NCBI GenBank assembly: GCA_016933955.1
Contig: JAFGTT010000004.1
Coordinates: 60,771-124,770, forward strand
Reading direction: 5' to 3'
From: Candidatus Zixiibacteriota bacterium
Lineage (GTDB): Bacteria > Zixibacteria > MSB-5A5 > GN15 > PGXB01
DNA: 64,000 nt
Shown here: positions 19,393 through 27,761 of the stretch, one piece after another
How the letters are laid out: each line of letters opens with the position of its first letter
How positions within the stretch are numbered: the first letter of the stretch is position 1
The notes under the pieces: model-generated
The model's input: only the letters and a program-made list of their open reading frames with translations
Database searches by the model: none
Told to the model about the DNA's origin: nothing
Program-made: the position numbers and the translations under genes

Positions 19393-20520
19393 TCATTCTC
19401 CAAAACACTGAATGGTACCGTCATCCGCCGCAACATAAATATTTTTCCCGTCACTTATGGCCGAGAAACTGATGCCGTGCTTGAATTCCCGGCGAGACAC
19501 GAGATGGCCGGTCTGTTTATCCAGACAATACAGGAATCTGTCCAGAGATGGGAATAAAACGTAATCACCCGCGACAATGGCAGAACCACGGATCACTCCG
19601 CCGGACTCGAATTCCCAGAGAGTCGAACCATCGGAGGCCTTCAGGGCCCGAAAGATCCCTCCGTTATCACCCAGGTACAGGCATCCGTCATCCAGGGCAG
19701 GCGTTGTCCAGATCGGATATTCGAATTTCCGATCCCAAACGACCAGACCGGAGCCGCGGTCGATGGCAAAAAGACTTCCCTCGATCCCCGCCACATATAG
19801 CCGATCTCCCACGACGGTCTTCGATACCAGCGGTTGACCCAGTTTTATTTCCAGCACCTTCGCACCATTCATTGCATCAAATCCTGTCAGGGTCCCGTTG
19901 TCGAGCGGGAAATAAACCGTCTCATTATTACCACTCGGTCCGGCCAGGCATTTGCCATCCACTTTCTGTTTCCAGATGACTTTTCCTGTCAGACGGTCAA
20001 GACAGAAAAGCAAACCCGGGTCCGAGCCGATATATATTCGGTTATCTATAATTATCGGCCCCCCGTTGACATCCTTTAAGTTTCTGGACCAGACTGCTTT
20101 TCGACTATGGAGATTAAGACATAAAAACTCATTGCAACCGGGAGCCACTCCCAGATAGGCCAGAGAATCGACCACCACCACCCCGGTGGGAACATTGCGG
20201 CGGGCCCGGTAAATTCCGAGGCTTTTCCCCGATTTCATATCAAAGAAATATATCCGTCTTCGGGAACCAGTAAAAACGAGAGTCCCGGCTCCAATCGTCA
20301 TGGGGCCGATAGGGCCCTCGGACACATCGACTTCCCATTTCAGATCAAGGCGACCGGAAAAATGGGAATTGATCTGACCACTGGCCCGGATATCTTTTCG
20401 AGGGTAAACCCAGGCGCTTTCCGGGGCGGCAGTTTCCCTCGAAAGGCGGTATTTTTTGGCACATCCGGAAAAAACCAATAAACCGGCGATAATTATCAGG
20501 GGAAGAAATAATCTTGTCAT
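19393..20520 (-). CDS. PQQ-like beta-propeller lipoprotein
   Basis: 375 residues with an N-terminal lipoprotein signal (LIIIAGLLVFSGC, lipid Cys near residue 21). The rest consists of PQQ-type repeats, each with an Ala/Gly-x-D-x-x-x-G-K/S core: FDMKSGKSLG, LNLHSRKAVWSRNL, LDRLTGKVIWKQKV, FDAMNGAKVLEI, IDRGSGLVVWDRKF, LKASDGSTLWEFESG, LDKQTGHLVSRREF. It resembles BamB-like and other scaffold propellers. It overlaps the stop of the barrel-protein gene by 1 nt (TGATG), and its own stop is one base from the HEAT gene start. A BamB-like role next to the barrel is plausible but unproven. Confidence 0.85.
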   Translation of the reverse strand: MTRLFLPLIIIAGLLVFSGCAKKYRLSRETAAPESAWVYPRKDIRASGQINSHFSGRLDLKWEVDVSEGPIGPMTIGAGTLVFTGSRRRIYFFDMKSGKSLGIYRARRNVPTGVVVVDSLAYLGVAPGCNEFLCLNLHSRKAVWSRNLKDVNGGPIIIDNRIYIGSDPGLLFCLDRLTGKVIWKQKVDGKCLAGPSGNNETVYFPLDNGTLTGFDAMNGAKVLEIKLGQPLVSKTVVGDRLYVAGIEGSLFAIDRGSGLVVWDRKFEYPIWTTPALDDGCLYLGDNGGIFRALKASDGSTLWEFESGGVIRGSAIVAGDYVLFPSLDRFLYCLDKQTGHLVSRREFKHGISFSAISDGKNIYVAADDGTIQCFGE

Positions 20521-23333
20521 CAGAAATTCCAGCCAAAGAAAAATTCAAAATTGGTCCCCGGCGCGGTCTTGGCAAAATTGGTGGTTTTGGCAAAATCGAA
20601 ACGCAAAACCACCATCCGCCCCAGGGCAATCCGGAATCCGGCTCCGTATGACCCGATCAGCCGATCGAAAAACTCATCATCCAGGAAATGGAATTCGCGG
20701 TCGGACAAATAACCGGCGTCAAAAAAGATGGCACCCCGAATGGCCTGGAAGCCAATCCCGCCGAATGGAAATCCGATCATCAAGTTATCGATCAGGGGGA
20801 ATCGTAATTCATTGGAATTAAAGACAATATTTCGGACATAAAACTCCCGCCGCTCATAACCCCGGAATGACCAGCTGCCCCCGAAATAAAGACGCTGCGG
20901 TTCCACGCCGCTGGAGCTGTAACCGAACATCCGGGTGGCAAAGGCCGAATATTTACCCAGACGGAAATAATGACGCAGATCAACCAGCCCGATTCGATTG
21001 TATTGCCGCCCCTCATCGAGACGGGTGGTCAGGCCGAAAGTGAGATTATAGCGATGGCCCTCTATCGGACCGGAAATATCCCACAGAGAATTGTCCGATA
21101 CAAAAGAAACATAATTGGTCATCAAAGCCGCCCGCCGGAGGTACTGAAACATCCACATGTCTTTTCTGGAATAACGAAGATAGGTTGAGGTTTCTATGCG
21201 GTTAAATCTGGAAATGGGATAATTGACATATACCAATCCACCGACCTGGCGTTCGGAATAATAGCCTTCATAATCGTTATAGTAATTATCATCATAAAAA
21301 TGAAAGGCCCCGAGACCCCAGTTAAGTCGATTCTTTTTATTTATATAGGTCACGGCCGCATTAAAACTGCTGAGGATATCGTCTTTGGTCTCCGCCGTAT
21401 TGGTCAACAGGAAGTAGATGGTATAATCGCCAAGCATGTCGGACAGGGCCACCTGAAGACCGCCCAGAGCACCATAGACAGGATCGAAAGAAAGGGCCGA
21501 CTGCGCGATATCAAAGGAATATTCAGTATGGTACTTGACCGATGACCGGAGATAATCATTATTAAGCATCCCTGGTTTCCAGAAAACCTTGCCAGCTGGG
21601 GGGGTATCGGCGGCCAGGAGAATACTGTCCTGAACTGACTGACGATAAATATGGAAACTGAAATCCTGATAGCCGGAAAAGATGATATTTTTGCGATCCG
21701 GAGTCAGTCTCGGATCATAAGCCCCGGTTAGAAGCGATGTAATTTTATTGATAGAGCCGTCTTCATTCAAGCGATAGATATTGTATGCTCCATCCCGATC
21801 GGATGAGAAATATATGCCGTTTTCCGACACATCAGGTGAGGCATCGCGCCAGTTACCCGAAGTTATTTGAATCGGTGTTCCTCCGTCAAATGGCACTTTG
21901 TAGAGATTGACCGCGCCTTTATCTCCGTAAAGACATCGATCCGAAGCAAAAATAATCGAATCGCCGCTCTGATTGAAGGCCGGATCGGTATCATAGTACA
22001 GATCGTTGGTGACCGATTGAAGATCACCTGTCAACAGGTTCAGAGTATAAATATCGGCGATTCCATCAATTCGGGAGCCGCTGAAAACAGCGTAATTCCC
22101 ATTCGGCGAAAAGCGAGGTGAGACAATGGCGGCCAGACCGGGAAATTCATAACGGTTGGTTACTTTCTCATGGAAGATATCATATAAATAAAGGACGTCG
22201 GTTTCCTTGGATTTGGATGAAAACAATATACGGCCTTCAGAATTGGCATCAATTCCGCTCTGAAAAAGATGTAATGATTCGAAACCGGCCGTGCGTTCGC
22301 CTTTTAACAGCGTTCGCAACTTTTTCTTCTCCCCGTCCGGAGGCATCATATATATCCCGGAATAACCCCGTTTATTGGCCTTAAATATAATCCATTCCCG
22401 GTAATCATTGCTATCGCCCAGTTTGATTGGAACTCCCTTCAGTGAGTATCCATCCTTGGTCAATTGCGTGGCCTCACGCTTGGCCAGTCCGGCCGTGGCG
22501 ATTTGCGGGAAATACTTCTTCTTCAGGCTGTATTCCCATTTCCGGGAGACTTCTGTGATAGGTTCACCAAGCGTGATTTCCATTATCTCTCTGAAATCAT
22601 GACCCTTCCACCAGTTCTCCAGGATTAAAATCAGCTTATCCGAACCGTATTTATCGTTGATAAACTGGCAGATGGATTGTCCCAATTTGTACATCAGGTA
22701 CGACCCGGAGACTTCGTACATTCGTTCGATAGGAATGATATTGCCCCCGATGACCATATCTTTCACGATCATATCGGCCTCACTGGTCCACTCCACCGAC
22801 CAGAATTCCGCAATTCCCTCCATAAACCACAAAGGCGGAGAAGCCATACGCAATATTTGCTGGTGGGAGGTCACAGCCTCCAGTTTAGAAATGGTAAAAA
22901 CATGGACCAGTTCATGGCGGATAACATGAGTAAAATCATAATATGAACCATGGAAAGGGACAACCACTCGTCCCTTTAAAAACTCGGTAAAGCCGCCGAC
23001 TGATTCGGGAAGCAAATATGAAATAACATTGGTCTGAGTAAAATAATTTGGTGAGCTGTATATAATGAGCGGGGTTTTATTATATATTTCATGGTTGAAT
23101 AGCATGGCTAATGATCGATAACTGTCCTCCGCAATCTTGGCCGCGATTTTGGCAATCTGCTCTTCTTCCGGGTAGAAAAACACACGAAAATGCTCGGTTT
23201 CCATGACCTGCCAGTTAAAATTGGTATACTGGACCTTATTCTGGCCGAAGTAGAACTGGGCCGATAAAACCGATGGAAGGATAGCCAGAGTAATTATGGC
23301 AGGAAGCAGTATTTTAAGCCTTAATCCGAACAT
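20520..23333 (-). CDS. Peptidase-MA-like / WD40-like propeller / outer-membrane barrel fusion protein
   Basis: 937 residues with a signal peptide (about 1-25). Residues 30-270 carry a zinc-metallopeptidase-like domain with HELVHVF (HExxH, about 137-143) and a second conserved WFMEGIAEFWSVEW, the gluzincin E-containing helix. Residues 290-570 hold TolB/PD40 propeller repeats (SPRFSPNGNYAVFSG, DPAFNQSGDSIIFASDR, SPDVSENGIYFSSDRDG, DPRLTPDRKNIIFSG). The last 330 residues are Tyr/Arg-rich beta strands of a BamA/surface-antigen barrel (LYFGGSWSFRGYERREF, IFFDAGYLSD) ending in FFGWNF with terminal Phe. Probably an outer-membrane protein with a periplasmic peptidase arm. First gene of a coupled trio. 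Confidence 0.82.
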   Translation of the reverse strand: MFGLRLKILLPAIITLAILPSVLSAQFYFGQNKVQYTNFNWQVMETEHFRVFFYPEEEQIAKIAAKIAEDSYRSLAMLFNHEIYNKTPLIIYSSPNYFTQTNVISYLLPESVGGFTEFLKGRVVVPFHGSYYDFTHVIRHELVHVFTISKLEAVTSHQQILRMASPPLWFMEGIAEFWSVEWTSEADMIVKDMVIGGNIIPIERMYEVSGSYLMYKLGQSICQFINDKYGSDKLILILENWWKGHDFREIMEITLGEPITEVSRKWEYSLKKKYFPQIATAGLAKREATQLTKDGYSLKGVPIKLGDSNDYREWIIFKANKRGYSGIYMMPPDGEKKKLRTLLKGERTAGFESLHLFQSGIDANSEGRILFSSKSKETDVLYLYDIFHEKVTNRYEFPGLAAIVSPRFSPNGNYAVFSGSRIDGIADIYTLNLLTGDLQSVTNDLYYDTDPAFNQSGDSIIFASDRCLYGDKGAVNLYKVPFDGGTPIQITSGNWRDASPDVSENGIYFSSDRDGAYNIYRLNEDGSINKITSLLTGAYDPRLTPDRKNIIFSGYQDFSFHIYRQSVQDSILLAADTPPAGKVFWKPGMLNNDYLRSSVKYHTEYSFDIAQSALSFDPVYGALGGLQVALSDMLGDYTIYFLLTNTAETKDDILSSFNAAVTYINKKNRLNWGLGAFHFYDDNYYNDYEGYYSERQVGGLVYVNYPISRFNRIETSTYLRYSRKDMWMFQYLRRAALMTNYVSFVSDNSLWDISGPIEGHRYNLTFGLTTRLDEGRQYNRIGLVDLRHYFRLGKYSAFATRMFGYSSSGVEPQRLYFGGSWSFRGYERREFYVRNIVFNSNELRFPLIDNLMIGFPFGGIGFQAIRGAIFFDAGYLSDREFHFLDDEFFDRLIGSYGAGFRIALGRMVVLRFDFAKTTNFAKTAPGTNFEFFFGWNF

Positions 23334-23466
23334 GTTTAAACTCTAAAGAACATAACTCCCAAATTTAAAACAACGACGCCTCAATTATGGTTGTCATTGG
23401 CTTTTCCCCCTCCGCCGGCGAGCAGGAGCAGCATTATCCCTATGTATCGGCGAGGTCGTAAAATGT
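23334..23466. other. Short intergenic region, no feature recognised
   Basis: 133 nt between amrS and the barrel-fusion gene. I see neither a convincing hairpin with T-tract nor a clear promoter pair, although the minus-strand trio transcript should start here. Confidence 0.4.
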
Positions 23467-24480
23467 TTAATTGAACGATTTCGCCAACGGCAACATCGGT
23501 ATTCCCGTATCTAATCCGCATTCGTCACACTTACCCGCTGTAAGCGATAGAATCTCTATATGATAACCGTCACGATTTATAAGCTTTGTTCCGCATTTAG
23601 GGCAAATCGTATTCTCCCGGCCGGGCAACCGAGCATTTCCCAGATAAACATAATTCAATTTCTTCGAAGCCAGATCATAAGCCTTCATTAATCTGTCAAT
23701 CTTTGTCGGCGGATTTTTCATTTTATAAGACGGGTAGTAGGCTGAAAAATGAAGGGGGATATCATTTGAAAGACCGGCGACAAAATCAACCAATAATTCA
23801 AAATCCTGATCGGTATCGTTGAGATCGGTTATAACTAAATTGGTTATCTCGAGCCTGACTCCGGCCCGATAAAAGGCCGCTATATTTTCCAGGACCGGTT
23901 CCAGCCTTCCTTTACAGACTTTCTTGTAAAATTCAGGATCCATACTCTTCAGATCGATATTGGCGGCATCTATCAGCGGCAGGAGTTCTTTAAGCGGTTC
24001 GGGATTAATATAGCCATTCGAAACCAGGACATTTTTCAACCCCGCCTCATGAACCAGATGTCCCGCCCGGAGGATATACTCAAACCATATCATCGGTTCG
24101 GAATAAGTATAGGCGACCCCGATCGAACCACGATCCCCGGCTAATCCAACCAGATCCTCGGGAGATACATATTGGGTAGGAACCTGTTGTTGGGAAATTT
24201 GCCAATTCTGGCAGTTATCACAATTGAAATTGCAGCCATTGGCCCCGGTGGAGAAAATGATTGAGCCGGGATAAAAATGAAAAAGAGGTTTTTTTTCAAT
24301 AGGATCATAGGCGGCCGAGACTAATTCACCGAAATTCTCGACCATAAGTCTTCCCTGCTTGTTGAAACGGGCGCCGCAAATCCCATATTTGCCTTCGGTC
24401 AGCAGGCATTCCGCCGGGCATAGCCGGCATTTTACCCGTTTATTGTCAAGCTTCTCAGCATATGCGGCCGGTATAATCAT
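23467..24480 (-). CDS. amrS: AmmeMemoRadiSam-type radical SAM enzyme (AmrS-like)
   Basis: 337 residues. The N-terminal Cys cluster CRLCPAECLLTEGKYGICG is typical of this branch of activase-like proteins. The radical SAM motif is CX3CX2C in GCNFNCDNCQNW (near residues 78-89). GVAYTYSEPMIWFEY and NIDLKSMDPEFY are family-typical. A C-terminal CPKCGTKL...CDECG zinc ribbon is present. It would cleave S-adenosylmethionine with a 4Fe-4S cluster; the substrate is unknown for the whole family, and the AMMECR1 and Memo partners are not in this window. It starts 3 nt after the GT9-GmhB stop, so it is probably co-transcribed with envelope genes. Confidence 0.85.
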   Translation of the reverse strand: MIIPAAYAEKLDNKRVKCRLCPAECLLTEGKYGICGARFNKQGRLMVENFGELVSAAYDPIEKKPLFHFYPGSIIFSTGANGCNFNCDNCQNWQISQQQVPTQYVSPEDLVGLAGDRGSIGVAYTYSEPMIWFEYILRAGHLVHEAGLKNVLVSNGYINPEPLKELLPLIDAANIDLKSMDPEFYKKVCKGRLEPVLENIAAFYRAGVRLEITNLVITDLNDTDQDFELLVDFVAGLSNDIPLHFSAYYPSYKMKNPPTKIDRLMKAYDLASKKLNYVYLGNARLPGRENTICPKCGTKLINRDGYHIEILSLTAGKCDECGLDTGIPMLPLAKSFN

Positions 24481-24483
24481 AAT

Positions 24484-26061
24484 TTACCCTGTCGAATCAG
24501 TCGTAATATATTTTACGGCTTCATACAGGTTATCTGTAATCAAATCCGGCCGCATGGCATTATCGCCAACGAGTTTTTCCTCCGTTGAATGCCCACATCC
24601 GGTCCGGACCAGAATTCCCCGACCACCCATAACTTGCGCCAGGTTGATATCACTCAGAGAATCACCGACTATGAAAGACCGGTGCGGATTGATATTATGT
24701 TTCAGGCAGGCCGCCTCAACCATGCCCGGAGCGGGTTTACGGCATTCGCAGATCAGTTTATATTCAGTAATGACACCTTCCGGATGATGCGGGCAATACA
24801 GGAAATCATCGATCATCGCTCCCCGATCACTGAATAACTGAAGAATCCGGCTGTTGACGGCTCTGACCGAATCCTCACCGAAATAACCGCGGGCCACTCC
24901 CGATTGATTGGAAACCACCACAACTTTAAATCCGGTCCGGTTGGCCAGTTTAACGGCTTCGATTGATTGCCTTTCGGGTTCCACCTCCGATGGTTTATGG
25001 AGAAAGTTCTTTTCCTTTATCAGAGTTCCGTCACGATCGATAAAAATAGCCTTCTCCTCCTTTAACCGCGACTCCAGCATCATGGTGGCCCGGTCAAGCA
25101 CCTCTGTGACGGTAATACGCTCGAAGCAATACCGATGGTCTCGAAAACATGGCCGTCTCCCATGAAGTGAACAGGGTCGGCAAAATTCATCCACCTCCAT
25201 GACATAATCACGTAAACCGCGGGGCGAAAAACCCAGAACCGGGTGGGTCGGTCCGAATAATGCCAGAACCGGGGTGCCCACTGCGGAAGCCAGGTGTGAC
25301 AGAGCCGAGTCGTTGCAAATCAACGGCCCGCATTGTGAGATAATTCCGGCCAGTTCTTCAAGCGGCGTATCGACCATGACGCGCACTTTTTCAAGCCCTT
25401 TTTTTTCGGCGAAACTCTCAATTTCCGGATCCTTATTCGCCAGTAGAATGACGATATTAGCCCCAAGCTGTTCAATAATTTCAGCCATCAATTCGAGAAA
25501 TCTCTCCGGAAACCATTGCTTGGTCGGATAAGATGCCTGCGGGCCAATGGCAATTATCGGACGGTCATTTTCAAACAGCGAATTACCGCCCCTCTCATAA
25601 TCGAGTTTTATAATCGGGCGACGAGCATAAACTTTCCCCCCGCTTTTAATTACTGCCTTATTATACTGGTCGATAGTATGCGGATGATTATCACCGAATT
25701 TTTTCCATTTTACCGCCGCAAATCTTTGAAATCGGCGTTTGGGGTATTGTACCTTGCGCGAAGCATGGACATGCTTCATCAGGTATCTGGAACGAATATT
25801 ACCGTGAAAATCCACCAGCAGATCGAAACCGATGGAATCAAGAAACTCGCCCATACGAAACAGATCGCGGGCTCCGGCATGCTGGGGAAAGGTAAGAACT
25901 TCATCGACCCCGGCAAATTTCTTTACCAGACCAGCCATCTTCTCCCTGACCAGAAAATATATTCTGGCACCGGGATATGACAGCTTTAAATTCAGAACGG
26001 CCGCTGAGGTCAGAACCACATCCCCAATTGCGCCGAGTCGGATGACAAGTATTTTGTGCAT
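24484..26061 (-). CDS. Fusion of GT9 heptosyltransferase-like glycosyltransferase and GmhB-like HAD phosphatase
   Basis: 525 residues, two enzymes in one chain. Residues 1-about 340 form a GT9 (WaaC/WaaF/RfaF) GT-B protein: ILVIRLGAIGDVVLTSA, FDLLVDFHGNIRSRYL, GPQASYPTKQWFPERF and CNDSALSHLASAVGTPVLALFGPT. From about 345 a HAD phosphatase follows with FIDRDGTLIKE (catalytic Asp pair), VSNQSGVARGYF, the zinc-loop residues CPHHPEG and CECRKPAPGM, and FIVGDSLSDI. GmhB removes the 7-phosphate of heptose-1,7-bisphosphate, while GT9 enzymes add the finished heptose to lipid A core, so the fusion joins an early and a late step. It sits 4 nt after uppP. Confidence 0.88.
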   Translation of the reverse strand: MHKILVIRLGAIGDVVLTSAAVLNLKLSYPGARIYFLVREKMAGLVKKFAGVDEVLTFPQHAGARDLFRMGEFLDSIGFDLLVDFHGNIRSRYLMKHVHASRKVQYPKRRFQRFAAVKWKKFGDNHPHTIDQYNKAVIKSGGKVYARRPIIKLDYERGGNSLFENDRPIIAIGPQASYPTKQWFPERFLELMAEIIEQLGANIVILLANKDPEIESFAEKKGLEKVRVMVDTPLEELAGIISQCGPLICNDSALSHLASAVGTPVLALFGPTHPVLGFSPRGLRDYVMEVDEFCRPCSLHGRRPCFRDHRYCFERITVTEVLDRATMMLESRLKEEKAIFIDRDGTLIKEKNFLHKPSEVEPERQSIEAVKLANRTGFKVVVVSNQSGVARGYFGEDSVRAVNSRILQLFSDRGAMIDDFLYCPHHPEGVITEYKLICECRKPAPGMVEAACLKHNINPHRSFIVGDSLSDINLAQVMGGRGILVRTGCGHSTEEKLVGDNAMRPDLITDNLYEAVKYITTDSTG

Positions 26062-26065
26062 ACCT

Positions 26066-26839
26066 TCAACCGAATATAATTATGCCGCCGAATCCGACAA
26101 TAGTGCAATAAATTCCGAAATATTCGAACTTCCCCTTGCGAATAATATCCAGAAGAAAATAAACCGCCGCCAGACCGGAGAGGAATGACATGGTGGTACC
26201 CAGAATATATTGCCCGATCATAGCCGGATTTACTGTGGCGATTTCATTCGCCTTGAATACAATCGCCCCGATAATGGCGGGAATTGAAAGGAGAAACGAG
26301 AATTCCGCGGCGGCCACCGGTTTCAACCCGGAAAAAAGGCCGAATGAAATGGAGGTTCCGGATCGTGATATTCCCGGAAAGATGGCCAGGGCCTGCCCGA
26401 TCCCGACCATGATCGAATTTCCAATGGTACTATCCTTTTCATTTCTTCTGGGAATAGCCGTGGAAAAAAGAATCAGGCCGGTTACCAGCAGGAGAATTGA
26501 CGTCACCAGCGGTGAGGAAAAAGCCTGTTCAATACTATCCTTGAGAAGAATGGCTATTATCACGGCCGGGATGGTCCCGATACAAAGATAAAAGACCATG
26601 GCCCTTTCTTTCTTCATGGCGGGAATAAAGAGCGATTTTATCAAATCCAGAATCTTCCGCCGGAAATAAATGACAACCGACATCAGAGTCCCGAAATGTA
26701 CTGCCAGTTCGAACAGGACCCCGGGGATTTTTGCATGAAGGAGATTTTCGGCTATAACCAGGTGTCCCGAAGATGATACCGGCAGGAATTCGGTCAATCC
26801 CTGGACCAGACCGAGAATAATGGCATCCAGATAACTCAT
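26066..26839 (-). CDS. uppP: Undecaprenyl-diphosphate phosphatase UppP
   Basis: 257-residue multi-spanning protein of the BacA/UppP family. The signature LVQGLTEFLPVSSSGHLVIAE is at residues 12-32 and the second repeat-like motif FPGISRSGTSISFGL is near 155-169. It recycles the C55 lipid carrier used for peptidoglycan and O-antigen-type glycans. First gene of a minus-strand group with the heptosyltransferase-like fusion and amrS; the spacing is 4 nt. Confidence 0.95.
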   Translation of the reverse strand: MSYLDAIILGLVQGLTEFLPVSSSGHLVIAENLLHAKIPGVLFELAVHFGTLMSVVIYFRRKILDLIKSLFIPAMKKERAMVFYLCIGTIPAVIIAILLKDSIEQAFSSPLVTSILLLVTGLILFSTAIPRRNEKDSTIGNSIMVGIGQALAIFPGISRSGTSISFGLFSGLKPVAAAEFSFLLSIPAIIGAIVFKANEIATVNPAMIGQYILGTTMSFLSGLAAVYFLLDIIRKGKFEYFGIYCTIVGFGGIIIFG

Positions 26840-26899
26840 TATAAAAGGCCCCGGGGGTCAATTACCGGAGCCAAATTCCTTTTAAATACTATTGGCCTT

Positions 26900-27547
26900 T
26901 TAGAAAGCCCTGAATTCCAAACCGGTAAAGAGCCCGGAATTACCATCAATTTGCAATTCCGCATAAAGACTGAATTCCCTGGTAACTTCAAATTTACCGC
27001 CGAAATTTGCCCCCAGACGGAAATTCGAATCGGAATCATCATTAGCAGAATACCGCTCCCAGCGAATATTAAACCGGCTGTAAGGAATAATCCTGTGACC
27101 GGAATTGAATTTGAAAGGCAGGGAACCGATCACGTTGGCACCTAGTTCGAAGGTAGAGTAATTCTCATAATCGACGTATTCGATGAAACCGCCCACAGCC
27201 AGATCGAAGGGATTCTTTTTCAGTTTATCATAATAATCCATCAATTCGTATTTCATATCCACACCCAGTAATATCTGCGGATCCGTATTGGGTGCATCAA
27301 GATCGGCAAAACCAAATTTAAGTCGACCTTCGGTATAATCCGAAAAACCATAAGTCACTGTTCCGAATACCGATGTCACGTCGTCTCCAAAACCTGCAAA
27401 ACCGCCGACATAGCCGACTCCAAAATCAGCGGCATCGGCCGTCGTCAGACACCCGGTTGCCAACCCAATAGATTCTTCGGCCAGAGTCCCTGATGCTGAT
27501 AAACCGATCAAGGCCAGAAGTATTACCGGTAATATTGCTTTTTTCAC
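26900..27547 (-). CDS. Predicted outer-membrane beta-barrel protein
   Basis: 215 residues from a GTG at 27547, chosen because GGAGGG lies five nt upstream and the signal peptide (KKAILPVILLALIGLSASG) then begins at residue 2. An in-frame start 87 nt upstream would precede the signal. The mature part is alternating beta strands with Gly/Tyr turns (GVGYVGGFAGFGDD, VTYGFSDYTEGRLKFGFAD, FRLGANFGGKFEVTREF) ending in GLFTGLEFRAF, with the terminal Phe of barrel proteins. The family is not identified. A good sigma-70 promoter lies upstream. Confidence 0.75.
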   Translation of the reverse strand: MKKAILPVILLALIGLSASGTLAEESIGLATGCLTTADAADFGVGYVGGFAGFGDDVTSVFGTVTYGFSDYTEGRLKFGFADLDAPNTDPQILLGVDMKYELMDYYDKLKKNPFDLAVGGFIEYVDYENYSTFELGANVIGSLPFKFNSGHRIIPYSRFNIRWERYSANDDSDSNFRLGANFGGKFEVTREFSLYAELQIDGNSGLFTGLEFRAF

Positions 27548-27580
27548 GCTAACCCTCCAATGGTTGTAAATTTTTGGAGC

Positions 27581-27609
27581 AAAATATCGGCACCTATCGT
27601 TAATGTCAA
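27581..27609 (-). promoter_or_regulatory. Sigma-70-type promoter for the barrel protein gene
   Basis: The minus strand reads TTGACA (27604-27609), a 17-nt spacer and TATTTT (27581-27586). Predicted start near 27574, leaving a leader of about 27 nt. Confidence 0.65.
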
Positions 27610-27656
27610 CAAAAATAACTCCCGCCGATGGCAATACCGACTGCTCCGGTTTTTTC

Positions 27657-27685
27657 TTGACAATAAAATACTCATGTCTTTATAT
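27657..27685 (+). promoter_or_regulatory. Sigma-70-type promoter for the SNF transporter gene
   Basis: TTGACA (27657-27662), a 17-nt spacer and TTATAT (27680-27685). Predicted start near 27692, leader about 70 nt. Divergent from the barrel-gene promoter. Confidence 0.55.
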
Positions 27686-27761
27686 CAACCTTAATAAAAT
27701 ATTATATACGATCAAGCCCTGAATTGGTTCGAACTTAGTCGTTTTTTCGGAGACAATTGCT

